A DNA stretch of 64,000 bases, from the NCBI GenBank assembly GCA_902614915.1, contig CACMMX010000001.1, positions 50,319-114,318 of the forward strand, in the 5' to 3' direction. Every line of letters begins with the position of its first letter. Position 1 is the first letter of the stretch. This stretch comes from an uncultured Cryomorphaceae bacterium (lineage in GTDB: Bacteria; Bacteroidota; Bacteroidia; Flavobacteriales; Schleiferiaceae). The translations under genes were made by a program, and so were the position numbers. Below the pieces are notes generated by a model. The model was given only the letters and a program-made list of their open reading frames with translations. It searched no databases and had not been told where the DNA came from. Positions 36,839 through 45,096 of the stretch are shown piece after piece.

Positions 36839-39430
36839 ATGGCTAAAAAATCGGGCAAAAAGAAAACTCCAATGATGCGACAATATGAGGATATCAAAAC
36901 CAAGCATCCCGAGGCCATACTATTATTTAGAGTAGGTGATTTCTACGAAACCTTTGGGAGTGACGCTGAAAAAGCATCAAAAACTCTAGATATAATATTA
37001 ACCAAGCGCTCTAACGGTTCGGCATCAGAAGTTGCTTTAGCAGGTTTTCCGCATCATGCACTACAAACCTATTTGCCTAAGTTAGTTAAAGCGGGTCATA
37101 GGGTGGCCATAGTAGAACAGCTTGAAGATCCAAAATCAGTCAAGGGACTCGTAAAGCGGGGTGTAACGGACATGGTTACGCCAGGAATCAATTTAAACCC
37201 TGAATTGCTATCGGGAAAGGAGCATAATTATCTTGCATCGCTTTATCCTGCTAAAAAAGGTAGTTGGGGATTGGCAATTATTGAAATTAGTACCGGGTCG
37301 TTTTACTACGCAGAACACGGACATAATGAATTATTGACTGCTCTCTCTTGCTACAAACCAAAAGAGGTAATTCATCCAAGAGACATGGACCGAGAGCTTC
37401 GGAAGAAACTAGAGGAAACCTATTATCTTTTTGGTATTGATTCTTGGGCTTGGGAGAAAGACTATACGTATCAGCAGTTAACCAGTCATTTCAAGACCAA
37501 TAGCTTAAGTGGCTTTGGTCTGCAAAAAGGATGCCCAGGAGCGGTAGCTGCTGGAGCTGTCTTGCATCATCTAAAACGTAGCGAATATCATTCGCTTGAC
37601 CATATATCGAGTATTTCCAGAATTTCTTTAGATAACTTCATGTGGTTAGATGGATTTACCGTTCAAAATCTCGAATTATTTAAGTCGAATTCATTGGGTG
37701 GAACGTGTACCTTAGATGTTATAGATAGGACCACGAGCCCCATGGGCGGTCGACTCTTGCGTTCTTATCTAGCATTACCTATCTTAGATATAGGACTGAT
37801 TACTAAGCGCCATAATGCCGTAGAAGCATTACTTAGATTACCGGATTTTTTAGAGTCCTTGATTGAAGTTTTACAGGGAATGCCTGATATCGAGCGGTTG
37901 TGCAGTAGATTAGCAACTGGGCGTATTAACCCGAAGGAGATGGCAAGGTTACGCGAAGGTTTAAAGCAAAGTGCCGTGATGGTTAGTCTAGTAAAGGAAC
38001 AATCTTGGGCACATCCGGACGAATATCCAGATGTTTTAGAAAATTTGTGTTTGGATTTAGAGCATGCATTGGTTTTTGAACCATCTGCAATAATTGGGAA
38101 GGGAGAATCAATTCGAAGTGAGTATTATGATGAGCTTACCCGATTGAGAGCATTGCTTAATGATACAACAGGTACGCTTGAGTCTATAAGAGATCGAGAA
38201 GCATATGATACCGGAATACCTTCGCTCAAACTTGCTTTCAATAATGTATTCGGTTATTACCTCGAGGTACGGAATTCGCATAAGGACAAAGTTCCAAAGG
38301 AATGGCACAGAAAGCAGACTTTAGTTAATGCTGAACGCTATATCACGGACGAATTAAAAAAATTTGAAGCTGAAGTTCTTGGTGCGGAGGAGCAAATTAA
38401 ATCCATAGAGTTGAAAGTTTTTGCAGACTTGGTTGAAAAGGCTAAAAATTATTTGGACTTATTATCGAAATTAGCGAGATGGGTCGCTGCTACTGATGTG
38501 CTCGCGAGTTTTGCAATGGTGGCTAAAACTCACAATTATTGCAAACCAACATTTGTAGATGAAGTTCGGATACAAATAGAAAAAGGCCGCCACCCAGTAA
38601 TTGAACAAATGCTTCCCGAAGAGCAGCCATACATAGCGAACAGTATAGCAATGGACTCTGTTGATGCTTCAATCGCCATGATTACAGGCCCTAATATGAG
38701 CGGTAAAAGCGCATTACTCCGTCAAGTAGCGATTATTCAAGTTTTGGCACAAATGGGAAGTTTTGTTCCTGCGGAATCGGCAAATTTACCCATTATCGAT
38801 CGTCTTTTTGTCCGAGTCGGTGCTTCGGATAACCTAAGTAAAGGGGAGTCTACTTTTATGGTTGAGATGAACGAGACTGCGACCATACTTAACAATATAT
38901 CAGACAGGTCTTTAGTCATACTCGATGAAATCGGAAGAGGCACCTCAACTTTCGATGGGGTGAGTATTGCTTGGGGGATAGCTGAATTTTTACACCAACA
39001 TCCAGCTAGTCCAATTGTACTTTTTGCAACGCATTATCATGAACTAAATGAGATGGCGAATTCATTTAAAAAGGTTAAAAATTATCATGTAGCCGCTGAA
39101 GAATATGGAGGTGAAATTGTCTTTACGCGCCAATTGAAAAAAGGCGGTACGGCACATAGTTTTGGTCTACATGTAGCCAAAATTGCCGGCATACCGGGCT
39201 ACGTATTAAATAGAGCAGAGTTGGTGCTTAAGGAGCTTGAAGAGTCCAAAGGAAAAAGTCGGAATTTATCGGATCTACCCGAATCAGGCCAATTAAATTT
39301 TTTCTCATTGGACCGCCCGGAATTAGAAGATATTGCGGATGAAATTAAAAATATAAATGTTGATCAACTTAAGCCGATTGAGGCCTTAATGTTGCTTCAT
39401 ACATTCAAGGAAAAACTTTCAAAAAAATAA
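36839..39430 (+). CDS. mutS: DNA mismatch repair protein MutS
   Basis: Recognises base mismatches and starts repair with MutL. Mismatch-binding domain I includes LFRVGDFYETFGSDA, the Phe-x-Glu wedge (FYETF). The ATPase P-loop TGPNMSGKS is at residues 616-624, Walker B is LVILDEIGRGTSTFDG and FATHYHELNEMA is the trans-acting loop. 863 residues is typical. It ends with a short C-terminal region that could hold the oligomerisation helix. Followed by tRNA genes. Confidence 0.97.
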   Translation: MAKKSGKKKTPMMRQYEDIKTKHPEAILLFRVGDFYETFGSDAEKASKTLDIILTKRSNGSASEVALAGFPHHALQTYLPKLVKAGHRVAIVEQLEDPKSVKGLVKRGVTDMVTPGINLNPELLSGKEHNYLASLYPAKKGSWGLAIIEISTGSFYYAEHGHNELLTALSCYKPKEVIHPRDMDRELRKKLEETYYLFGIDSWAWEKDYTYQQLTSHFKTNSLSGFGLQKGCPGAVAAGAVLHHLKRSEYHSLDHISSISRISLDNFMWLDGFTVQNLELFKSNSLGGTCTLDVIDRTTSPMGGRLLRSYLALPILDIGLITKRHNAVEALLRLPDFLESLIEVLQGMPDIERLCSRLATGRINPKEMARLREGLKQSAVMVSLVKEQSWAHPDEYPDVLENLCLDLEHALVFEPSAIIGKGESIRSEYYDELTRLRALLNDTTGTLESIRDREAYDTGIPSLKLAFNNVFGYYLEVRNSHKDKVPKEWHRKQTLVNAERYITDELKKFEAEVLGAEEQIKSIELKVFADLVEKAKNYLDLLSKLARWVAATDVLASFAMVAKTHNYCKPTFVDEVRIQIEKGRHPVIEQMLPEEQPYIANSIAMDSVDASIAMITGPNMSGKSALLRQVAIIQVLAQMGSFVPAESANLPIIDRLFVRVGASDNLSKGESTFMVEMNETATILNNISDRSLVILDEIGRGTSTFDGVSIAWGIAEFLHQHPASPIVLFATHYHELNEMANSFKKVKNYHVAAEEYGGEIVFTRQLKKGGTAHSFGLHVAKIAGIPGYVLNRAELVLKELEESKGKSRNLSDLPESGQLNFFSLDRPELEDIADEIKNINVDQLKPIEALMLLHTFKEKLSKK

Positions 39431-39438
39431 CCCTTCAT

Positions 39439-39469
39439 GTTGTGGAAAATCAAAAGGTCTGTATATTAG
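39439..39469 (+). promoter_or_regulatory. Promoter for the tRNA-Gly/tRNA-Leu pair
   Basis: GTTG (39439-39442) and TATATTAG (39462-39469, seven of eight to TAnnTTTG) are separated by 19 bases, and the mature tRNA-Gly begins 11 bases downstream. Confidence 0.4.
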
Positions 39470-39480
39470 CGCTCCCAACC

Positions 39481-39553
39481 GCGAAAGTAGCTCAGTTGGT
39501 AGAGCACAACCTTGCCAAGGTTGGGGTCGCGGGTTCGAATCCCGTCTTTCGCT
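39481..39553 (+). tRNA. tRNA-Gly (GCC)
   Basis: Full cloverleaf: acceptor GCGAAAG/CTTTCGC, anticodon stem CAACC/GGTTG around TTGCCAA with anticodon GCC (39514-39516), T arm GCGGG-TTCGAAT-CCCGT. The 3' CCA is not encoded. An intrinsic terminator follows. Confidence 0.96.
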
Positions 39554-39559
39554 CAACGA

Positions 39560-39582
39560 CCCTCCACGTTGGAGGGTTTTTT
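39560..39582 (+). terminator. Intrinsic terminator between the two tRNA genes
   Basis: CCCTCCA/TGGAGGG forms a perfect seven-base stem with loop CGT, followed by six T. It stands only five bases before tRNA-Leu, so that tRNA needs read-through or another start. Confidence 0.8.
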
Positions 39583-39587
39583 AGATT

Positions 39588-39673
39588 GCCCCGGTGGTGG
39601 AATTGGTAGACACGCCGGACTTAAAATCCTGTGGACAGTAATGTCCGTGCCGGTTCGACCCCGGCCCGGGGCA
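39588..39673 (+). tRNA. tRNA-Leu (TAA)
   Basis: Acceptor GCCCCGG/CCGGGGC, class II variable arm GGAC-AGTAAT-GTCC, T arm GCCGG-TTCGACC-CCGGC, anticodon loop CTTAAAA with anticodon TAA (39622-39624). The anticodon stem CCGGA/TCCTG has a C-U mismatch at the second pair. CCA not encoded. Confidence 0.94.
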
Positions 39674-39674
39674 C

Positions 39675-39704
39675 AAAGCTCCCCTGGTTATAGTGGGCTT
39701 TTTG
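39675..39704 (+). terminator. Probable terminator after tRNA-Leu
   Basis: AAGC-T-CC can pair with GGGCTT (one bulged T) over a 12-base-scale loop, followed by a T-run. Moderate quality. Confidence 0.45.
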
Positions 39705-39776
39705 TTGTTCATTTCCCGTGGAAAACAACACCGTCTTTTGGGTGTTCGCTATCCAAGTAAAAAAGATATTTGTTGA

Positions 39777-40658
39777 ATGCAACAGTATCATGATTTAGTT
39801 AAAAGAGTACTTGAGCAAGGCGTTCAAAAAGGAGATCGTACAGGTACAGGAACAAAGAGCATTTTTGGGTATCAAATGCGATTTAACTTGCAAGATGGTT
39901 TCCCTCTATTGACCACTAAGAAAGTTCATATTAAAAGCATACTCCACGAGCTATTATGGTTTCTTAAAGGTTCCACCAATATTGAGTATCTCGCCCAAAA
40001 TGAGGTACGAATTTGGGATGATTGGCCCTACGTAGAATATTCTAAATCAAAAGATTTTCAAGGCGAAGACATTCGTGGTTTTGCAGCGAGAGTAGCTACC
40101 GATAGTGACTTTGCGAAAAAGTGGGGAGAATTAGGGCCAGTGTACGGGTACCAATGGCGTTCATGGCCGACACCTGATGGCGGAAGTATTGACCAGATAG
40201 ACCAAGTTATTAATCAAATAAAAAACAACCCCAATAGCAGGAGAATCATTGTGAATGCATGGAACGTGGGCTACGTTGATCAAATGGCGTTGCCGCCTTG
40301 TCATGCATTTTTCCAATTTTATGTAGCCGAAGGGAAGTTGAGTTGTCAATTGTACCAGCGTAGTGCTGATATTTTCTTAGGTGTTCCATTCAACATTGCT
40401 TCTTACGCTTTTTTAGTTCATATGGTGGCCCAAGTATGCGATTTAGAGGTAGGTGATTTTGTACACACGCTCGGAGATGCACACATTTATAACAACCATA
40501 TTGAGCAGGTTGAGCTTCAGTTATCTCGTGATTTAAGATCGTTACCGAAACTTAAGTTAAATAAAGAGGTTTCTTCCCTCTTCGCGTTTAAGTATGAAGA
40601 TTTTGAAATAGAAGGTTACAATCCGCATCCACACATAACAGGAAAAGTTGCGGTATGA
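39777..40658 (+). CDS. thyA: Thymidylate synthase
   Basis: Methylates dUMP to dTMP with methylene-tetrahydrofolate. [22 protein letters not shown] [12 protein letters not shown] and the catalytic Cys175 in [11 protein letters not shown] are visible, then [20 protein letters not shown] and [12 protein letters not shown]. 293 residues is longer than E. coli (264) because of a central insertion before GPVYGYQW, a feature shared by many ThyA. Overlaps folA by four bases (ATGA), the classical thyA-folA pair. Confidence 0.97.
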   Translation: MQQYHDLVKRVLEQGVQKGDRTGTGTKSIFGYQMRFNLQDGFPLLTTKKVHIKSILHELLWFLKGSTNIEYLAQNEVRIWDDWPYVEYSKSKDFQGEDIRGFAARVATDSDFAKKWGELGPVYGYQWRSWPTPDGGSIDQIDQVINQIKNNPNSRRIIVNAWNVGYVDQMALPPCHAFFQFYVAEGKLSCQLYQRSADIFLGVPFNIASYAFLVHMVAQVCDLEVGDFVHTLGDAHIYNNHIEQVELQLSRDLRSLPKLKLNKEVSSLFAFKYEDFEIEGYNPHPHITGKVAV

Positions 40659-41146
40659 TTTTAAAAGCAATTGTCGCATACGCAGAAAACAGAGTAATTG
40701 GTAAAAATAATGACCTTATTTGGCATTTACCTGATGATTTAAAGCACTTTAAAATGCATACGGCGGGCAAGACGATTGTCATGGGGCGCAAAACTTGGGA
40801 TAGCTTAGGTGGTCGACCTTTACCCAATCGAAGACACATCGTCATTACTCGCAAAAAAGATTTTCGTGCGAAGGGTGCAGAGGTTACCCATAGTCTTGAA
40901 GATGCTATTAAATTGGCACAAGCGGAGGAAGAGGTGTTTATCGTTGGCGGTGCTCAGATTTACGCTTTGTCCATTCAAATGATTGATGTGCTAGAAATAA
41001 CCGAAGTACATGGCGAATTTAACGGAGACGCCTATTTCCCTTCCTTTAATTCTGGGGATTTTGAATTAATTTCGCAGCAGTACCATCCAAAAGACGAAAA
41101 TCACCAATTTTCATTCACCTTTAAAACCTTGGTACGAAAAGTATAA
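40655..41146 (+). CDS. folA: Dihydrofolate reductase
   Basis: Regenerates tetrahydrofolate after the ThyA reaction. The N-terminal [22 protein letters not shown] contains the W-H-L-P-x-D catalytic region, followed by [20 protein letters not shown] for NADPH binding and [12 protein letters not shown]. 163 residues. Translationally coupled to thyA. Confidence 0.97.
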   Translation: MILKAIVAYAENRVIGKNNDLIWHLPDDLKHFKMHTAGKTIVMGRKTWDSLGGRPLPNRRHIVITRKKDFRAKGAEVTHSLEDAIKLAQAEEEVFIVGGAQIYALSIQMIDVLEITEVHGEFNGDAYFPSFNSGDFELISQQYHPKDENHQFSFTFKTLVRKV

Positions 41147-41233
41147 CCAACGTTTCATAATAAACAATGAATTTTGGTCATCGTCTCAGATGTATCCTTC
41201 TCCCCAAAGTACAATGATAAATTACTCATAATT

Positions 41234-41524
41234 ATGAATTCAATGATGACAATTAAAGAAGCAATCAACCATGAAAATGTGACTCTTGTAGACGTAAGAA
41301 CATCTGAAGAGGTGGCCATAGAAGCAGTGCCCGGGGCTGTTCATATTCCATTTGATGATATCCCAGAGCGTTGGGAAGAATTTAAAGATATGTCTCGTCC
41401 GTTAGTCTTGTTCTGTCGTTCGGGTGTGCGTTCAGGTAAAGCATTAGCGTTTTTAGAGTCTAAGGGTATTATAGACGGAATGAACGGTATGGGAGCCTCT
41501 GATGTATTGATAGAAACAATGTAA
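41234..41524 (+). CDS. Rhodanese-like domain protein (cytoplasmic)
   Basis: A single rhodanese domain of 96 residues. VTLVDVRTSEEVAIEAVPGAVHIPFD is the CH2A-type strand-loop and LFCRSGVRSGKA has the persulfide-carrying cysteine in a six-residue active loop. No signal peptide when started at the ATG used here; two more in-frame ATGs follow shortly. Likely transfers sulfane sulfur. First gene of a four-gene unit with a second rhodanese, a thioredoxin and a hydrolase; its TAA overlaps the next ATG. Confidence 0.85.
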   Translation: MNSMMTIKEAINHENVTLVDVRTSEEVAIEAVPGAVHIPFDDIPERWEEFKDMSRPLVLFCRSGVRSGKALAFLESKGIIDGMNGMGASDVLIETM

Positions 41525-41928
41525 TGAGTCCGTTATTAAGAAGCCTCGTATTTCTTTTAGGATTGGCAACAGCGAGTTGTCAGGCTGTAATTGTGTCAAA
41601 AGATGTATTAAATATTGATGTTAATGTATTTGATTTTGAATTAATTATGGATACCACTTCAAATGGACTTCTCCTGGATGTTCGAACAGATAATGAATTT
41701 GCTCAAGGTCACTTGCGAGGTGCGCAACAAATTGATTTTTACAAGAATGATTTTTCTAATGCGTTGGAAAAACTCGATAAGGATCAACCCGTTTTTATCT
41801 ATTGCAGAAGCGGTAATCGTTCAGGTAAGGCAGCTCAACAAATGAAAGCAATGGGTTTTAGTGAAGTATATAATCTTGAAGGAGGTATAAGCGCTTGGTC
41901 AAAGAGAGGAAAACCAATAGCAAAATAA
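41524..41928 (+). CDS. Rhodanese-like lipoprotein
   Basis: 134 residues with a lipoprotein signal (LATASC, Cys19), so the rhodanese domain faces the periplasm. LLLDVRTDNEFAQGHLRGAQ and the active loop YCRSGNRSGKA with its cysteine are intact, and GFSEVYNLEGGISAWSKRG closes the domain. Overlaps the upstream rhodanese by one base and is directly followed by the thioredoxin. A compartment-split rhodanese pair, cytoplasmic and periplasmic. Confidence 0.88.
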   Translation: MSPLLRSLVFLLGLATASCQAVIVSKDVLNIDVNVFDFELIMDTTSNGLLLDVRTDNEFAQGHLRGAQQIDFYKNDFSNALEKLDKDQPVFIYCRSGNRSGKAAQQMKAMGFSEVYNLEGGISAWSKRGKPIAK

Positions 41929-42240
41929 ATGGCGAGTTTTAAAGAAATAATAGCCAGCGATACGCCTACTCTTATAGACTTCTTTGCTGAATGGTGTGGT
42001 CCTTGTAAAATGATGTCTCCTATTTTGAAAGACCTAAATAAGCAGCTGGGAGATTCTGTTCGAATCATTAAGGTCGATGTGGATAAAAATCAAGAACTTA
42101 GTAAAGCTTTAAATGTCCAAGGGGTTCCCACCTTAGCTCTGTTTCAATCGGGACAAATGCTGTGGCGGCAAAGTGGCGTGCTACCCGCTTTTCAATTGGC
42201 AGAAATTATTATGGAAAAGGCTTCAGTCAAACGGACATGA
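41929..42240 (+). CDS. Thioredoxin
   Basis: 103 residues with [13 protein letters not shown], redox cysteines 23 and 26, and the cis-proline in [10 protein letters not shown]. No signal peptide, hence cytoplasmic. It starts at the base after the lipoprotein stop, and overlaps the next gene by four bases (ATGA). It may reduce the persulfide or disulfide of the neighbouring rhodaneses; that is inference from order. Confidence 0.93.
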   Translation: MASFKEIIASDTPTLIDFFAEWCGPCKMMSPILKDLNKQLGDSVRIIKVDVDKNQELSKALNVQGVPTLALFQSGQMLWRQSGVLPAFQLAEIIMEKASVKRT

Positions 42241-43232
42241 AAAAAATAGTTTTGCCTTCGTTATTAGCTTTGTCTAGTTGTGGGCTTAGTTTAGATTTAA
42301 TAGAAAAGGAACTGCCACCACCGGACTATTCAAATATTGATTATTGGATGGCGCATCCGGAAAAGATAGACTTATCTGATTCTTCGTTTACAGGAGAATT
42401 AGTCAATCAATTTGATATTCCAGTCTTCTTTGTGAGCCCTACAGTATACTTTCCGAAAAAAAAAGAATCTTGGAACTTAAACCCTTCTATTGCAGAGGAG
42501 AAATCTCTTTTTGAAACCCCGTTAATTTTCCAAAGCACTGCGTTTAATGTGGCAGGATTTGTATTTTCACCAGCTTATCGTCAAAGCGCTTATCAAGTAT
42601 ATAACATCCCTCCCAACCCAATCACTACTAGGTCATATGATATAGCATATAGCGATGTACGAAATGCGTTTAATTATTTTATACATCAAATTGGTCCACA
42701 AACACCTTTTATTTTGGCGTCACACAGCCAAGGCACTGACCATCTTATTCGACTTTTTCAAGAGGATTTTCCCAAAGCGCTATATGGTCAATTGGTTGCT
42801 GCTTATTTAATAGGAATGCCGGTGAATGATTGTGAAATGCCCCTGCCAATATGCGAAGAACCGACTTCAACGGGGTGCTACACCTCTTGGAGAACATTCC
42901 ATACAACGGCAAAAGTTTTTAACAAATACCCTGTCGCATGTATAGGAGTAACCAATCCAATTTCTTGGAATACCACAGCTGTTTTAGCAGATATATCGCT
43001 CAATACCAATGTAATGTATAATGAAAACAAACCACCGCTACAAGCTTTAGTTAGCGCTCAAATTAAGAACGGTGTTGTTATTACAAAACGTCCGAAACTC
43101 CCAGGAAGCATGTTTATTAGAACTAAAAATTATCACAGAGGTGATATTAATCTTTACTACGGTAATATCCAATCTAACCTTAAGGTTCGGTGTTTGCGGT
43201 ATCTGAAGGAGCAAAACGATTATCGAGATTGA
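42237..43232 (+). CDS. DUF3089 alpha/beta-hydrolase lipoprotein
   Basis: 331 residues, lipoprotein signal LLALSSCG (Cys15). [10 protein letters not shown] and the nucleophile elbow [13 protein letters not shown] match DUF3089, a predicted esterase/lipase family; the elbow is S-x-S-x-G rather than the more common G-x-S-x-G. The start is inside an open frame extending upstream into the thioredoxin gene; the signal peptide and ATGA overlap fix it. Substrate unknown. The last 53 bases overlap the convergent SPOR-protein gene. Confidence 0.85.
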   Translation: MKKIVLPSLLALSSCGLSLDLIEKELPPPDYSNIDYWMAHPEKIDLSDSSFTGELVNQFDIPVFFVSPTVYFPKKKESWNLNPSIAEEKSLFETPLIFQSTAFNVAGFVFSPAYRQSAYQVYNIPPNPITTRSYDIAYSDVRNAFNYFIHQIGPQTPFILASHSQGTDHLIRLFQEDFPKALYGQLVAAYLIGMPVNDCEMPLPICEEPTSTGCYTSWRTFHTTAKVFNKYPVACIGVTNPISWNTTAVLADISLNTNVMYNENKPPLQALVSAQIKNGVVITKRPKLPGSMFIRTKNYHRGDINLYYGNIQSNLKVRCLRYLKEQNDYRD

Positions 43233-43632
43233 TAGGATACCACGGCACTAAGGTCTTTAGAATAAAAGCTTCCGGGTAAGAAGATTTCCAACCTACTAGC
43301 GCTCTTTCAGCGGTACTAACATCAGGATAAGAACCTACGTATACTTTGAAGTTTGGTTCCTTATATACTATCCTAGCTTCATCCTCTGCACCCATCGATA
43401 TGATATTAGCTCGTTCAGTATTTGCACCCTCTCGGTTTCCGCTAAAAATATGAATGGTATAACCTTCAAAAAGTGGACTTTTCATTTGATTTGTATAATG
43501 CGTGTAGGCACTATCTAAATCCATAGGAATATTGAGTGTATCCGTATTCTGGATGTATAAATATGGCTCAAAAATCGCTGCGGAAAAAGAAATACATGAA
43601 CCAATTATGATTGCGAATATTATACTTTGCAT
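43180..43632 (-). CDS. SPOR-domain protein
   Basis: 150 residues with an N-terminal hydrophobic signal or anchor (IIFAIIIGSCISFSAAIF) and a C-terminal SPOR-like domain: GYTIHIFSGNREGANTERA, then EPNFKVYVGSYPDVSTAERAL and AFILKTLVPW. SPOR domains bind denuded peptidoglycan, so the protein probably acts in the periplasm at the septum or wall. Gene stands alone on this strand. Confidence 0.75.
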   Translation of the reverse strand: MQSIIFAIIIGSCISFSAAIFEPYLYIQNTDTLNIPMDLDSAYTHYTNQMKSPLFEGYTIHIFSGNREGANTERANIISMGAEDEARIVYKEPNFKVYVGSYPDVSTAERALVGWKSSYPEAFILKTLVPWYPINLDNRFAPSDTANTEP

Positions 43633-43812
43633 CGTATCAAAAGTCGTAAAAAAAACTGAGTTAAAAACTCATTGATATTAAGTCGTTGAAAGAGATATAT
43701 AAAAACACTTATTTAGAATCAATTTAAATTGAAAATTAGCCTCGGATAGGACAGATTTTATAGGTCTGTACCTTATTTTTACACCACAGTGATTCGCTAT
43801 ATAAAGCCGTAT

Positions 43813-45081
43813 ATGTACACTACTTCAAAACTTAAGAGATTTGCATCACTGATTGCCGTGATAGCTCTCATGTTTTTCTCTTCTTTCGCTATGGCCTTTG
43901 AGGGTGATGCGAAAAACGGAAGGAAGCTCTACAAACAAAATTGTGCGAGTTGTCATAAGCTCGACAAAAAATTAATCGGTCCAGCATTATCTGGAGTTAC
44001 TGAAAAGTATTCTGAGGATTGGTTGCTCAAGTGGATTCGAAATAACGCCGAATTACGTGCCTCTGGTGATGAAGATGCTATTGCAATTTTTGAAGAGTAT
44101 AATGGTTCAGTGATGAGCGCATTCCCAGCGCTTAGTGATCAGGACATCTTTGATATTTTGCAATACACCATTGATGGTGATCCTAAGCCAATTCCTACTC
44201 CAGGAAATCTTAGTGAGGTTGCGGTAGCACCAAGCAAAGATTACTCAAAACAAATCTTAATTGGTCTTGGTTTATTGCTTTTCTTAATGATCTCGTTGCT
44301 CGCAAGAATGAAGAATACGCTTCGTCTTGTGAATGGTCAAGACCCGGTAAGTATCATAGATGAGGCAGGATGGTTCTGGGGCCGCTTAATTAATAATAAA
44401 GTATTTGTTACATTGGCTACCATCATTGTGACGGTTGCCTTTTTGAATCAATTGTATTGGTTCTTGATGAGTATAGGGGTGGAACAAAATTACCAGCCTG
44501 AACAACCGATTGCTTTCTCGCACGCGCTTCATGCTGGCGAGAATCAAGTAGACTGTAATTATTGCCACAGCTCTGCGCGTCATTCCAAGCATTCGGGCAT
44601 TCCTTCCGCCAATGTGTGTATGAATTGTCATATGTATGTTGACGGTACAGAAATTATAGACGATGCAGGAAATTTAAAATACGAAGGCGAGCGGTCTCCT
44701 GAAATCGCCAAAATATATGCGGCGATTGGTTGGGATGCAGAAGAAAGACAATACATAGAGGGATATGAACAGCAACCCATTAAATGGGTGCGTATTCATA
44801 ATCTTCCTGACTTGGCTTATTTTAATCATAGCCAACACGTGAACGCAGGACAGTTGGAATGTCAAGAATGTCACGGTCCAGTTGAAACCATGGAAGAAAT
44901 GTATCAATATTCCGAATTGACTATGGGTTGGTGTATCAACTGTCATCGTGAAACAGAGGTTCAGTTTGAGAAAAACGGTTACTATCAAGACTTCCACGAA
45001 GAGTTAACTGAAAAGTACCACGGAGAAAAAATCACCGCTGAAAAGATTGGTGGTTTAGAGTGTGGAAAGTGTCACTACTAA
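43813..45081 (+). CDS. actA: Alternative complex III multiheme cytochrome c subunit ActA
   Basis: Periplasmic electron-transfer subunit. After a signal-like segment, a mono-heme cytochrome c domain (CASCH at about residues 44-48) is followed by two hydrophobic helices (ILIGLGLLLFLMISLL; FVTLATIIVTVAFL) and a multiheme domain with CNYCH, CMNCH, CQECH, CINCH and CGKCH near the very C-terminus, six CxxCH in all. ActA of the studied Rhodothermus complex is pentaheme, so the N-terminal domain adds one. The ATG is used in preference to a GTG eight codons upstream. First gene of the act-cox operon; the preceding TACCTTAT (43769-43776) is a weak -7 candidate. Confidence 0.93.
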   Translation: MYTTSKLKRFASLIAVIALMFFSSFAMAFEGDAKNGRKLYKQNCASCHKLDKKLIGPALSGVTEKYSEDWLLKWIRNNAELRASGDEDAIAIFEEYNGSVMSAFPALSDQDIFDILQYTIDGDPKPIPTPGNLSEVAVAPSKDYSKQILIGLGLLLFLMISLLARMKNTLRLVNGQDPVSIIDEAGWFWGRLINNKVFVTLATIIVTVAFLNQLYWFLMSIGVEQNYQPEQPIAFSHALHAGENQVDCNYCHSSARHSKHSGIPSANVCMNCHMYVDGTEIIDDAGNLKYEGERSPEIAKIYAAIGWDAEERQYIEGYEQQPIKWVRIHNLPDLAYFNHSQHVNAGQLECQECHGPVETMEEMYQYSELTMGWCINCHRETEVQFEKNGYYQDFHEELTEKYHGEKITAEKIGGLECGKCHY

Positions 45082-45096
45082 ATTTGAGAAGTAAGA

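Noticed and set aside
39512..39760. 82-aa frame across the tRNA-Gly/tRNA-Leu region
   Set aside because: It runs through two mature tRNAs and their terminators; no protein features.
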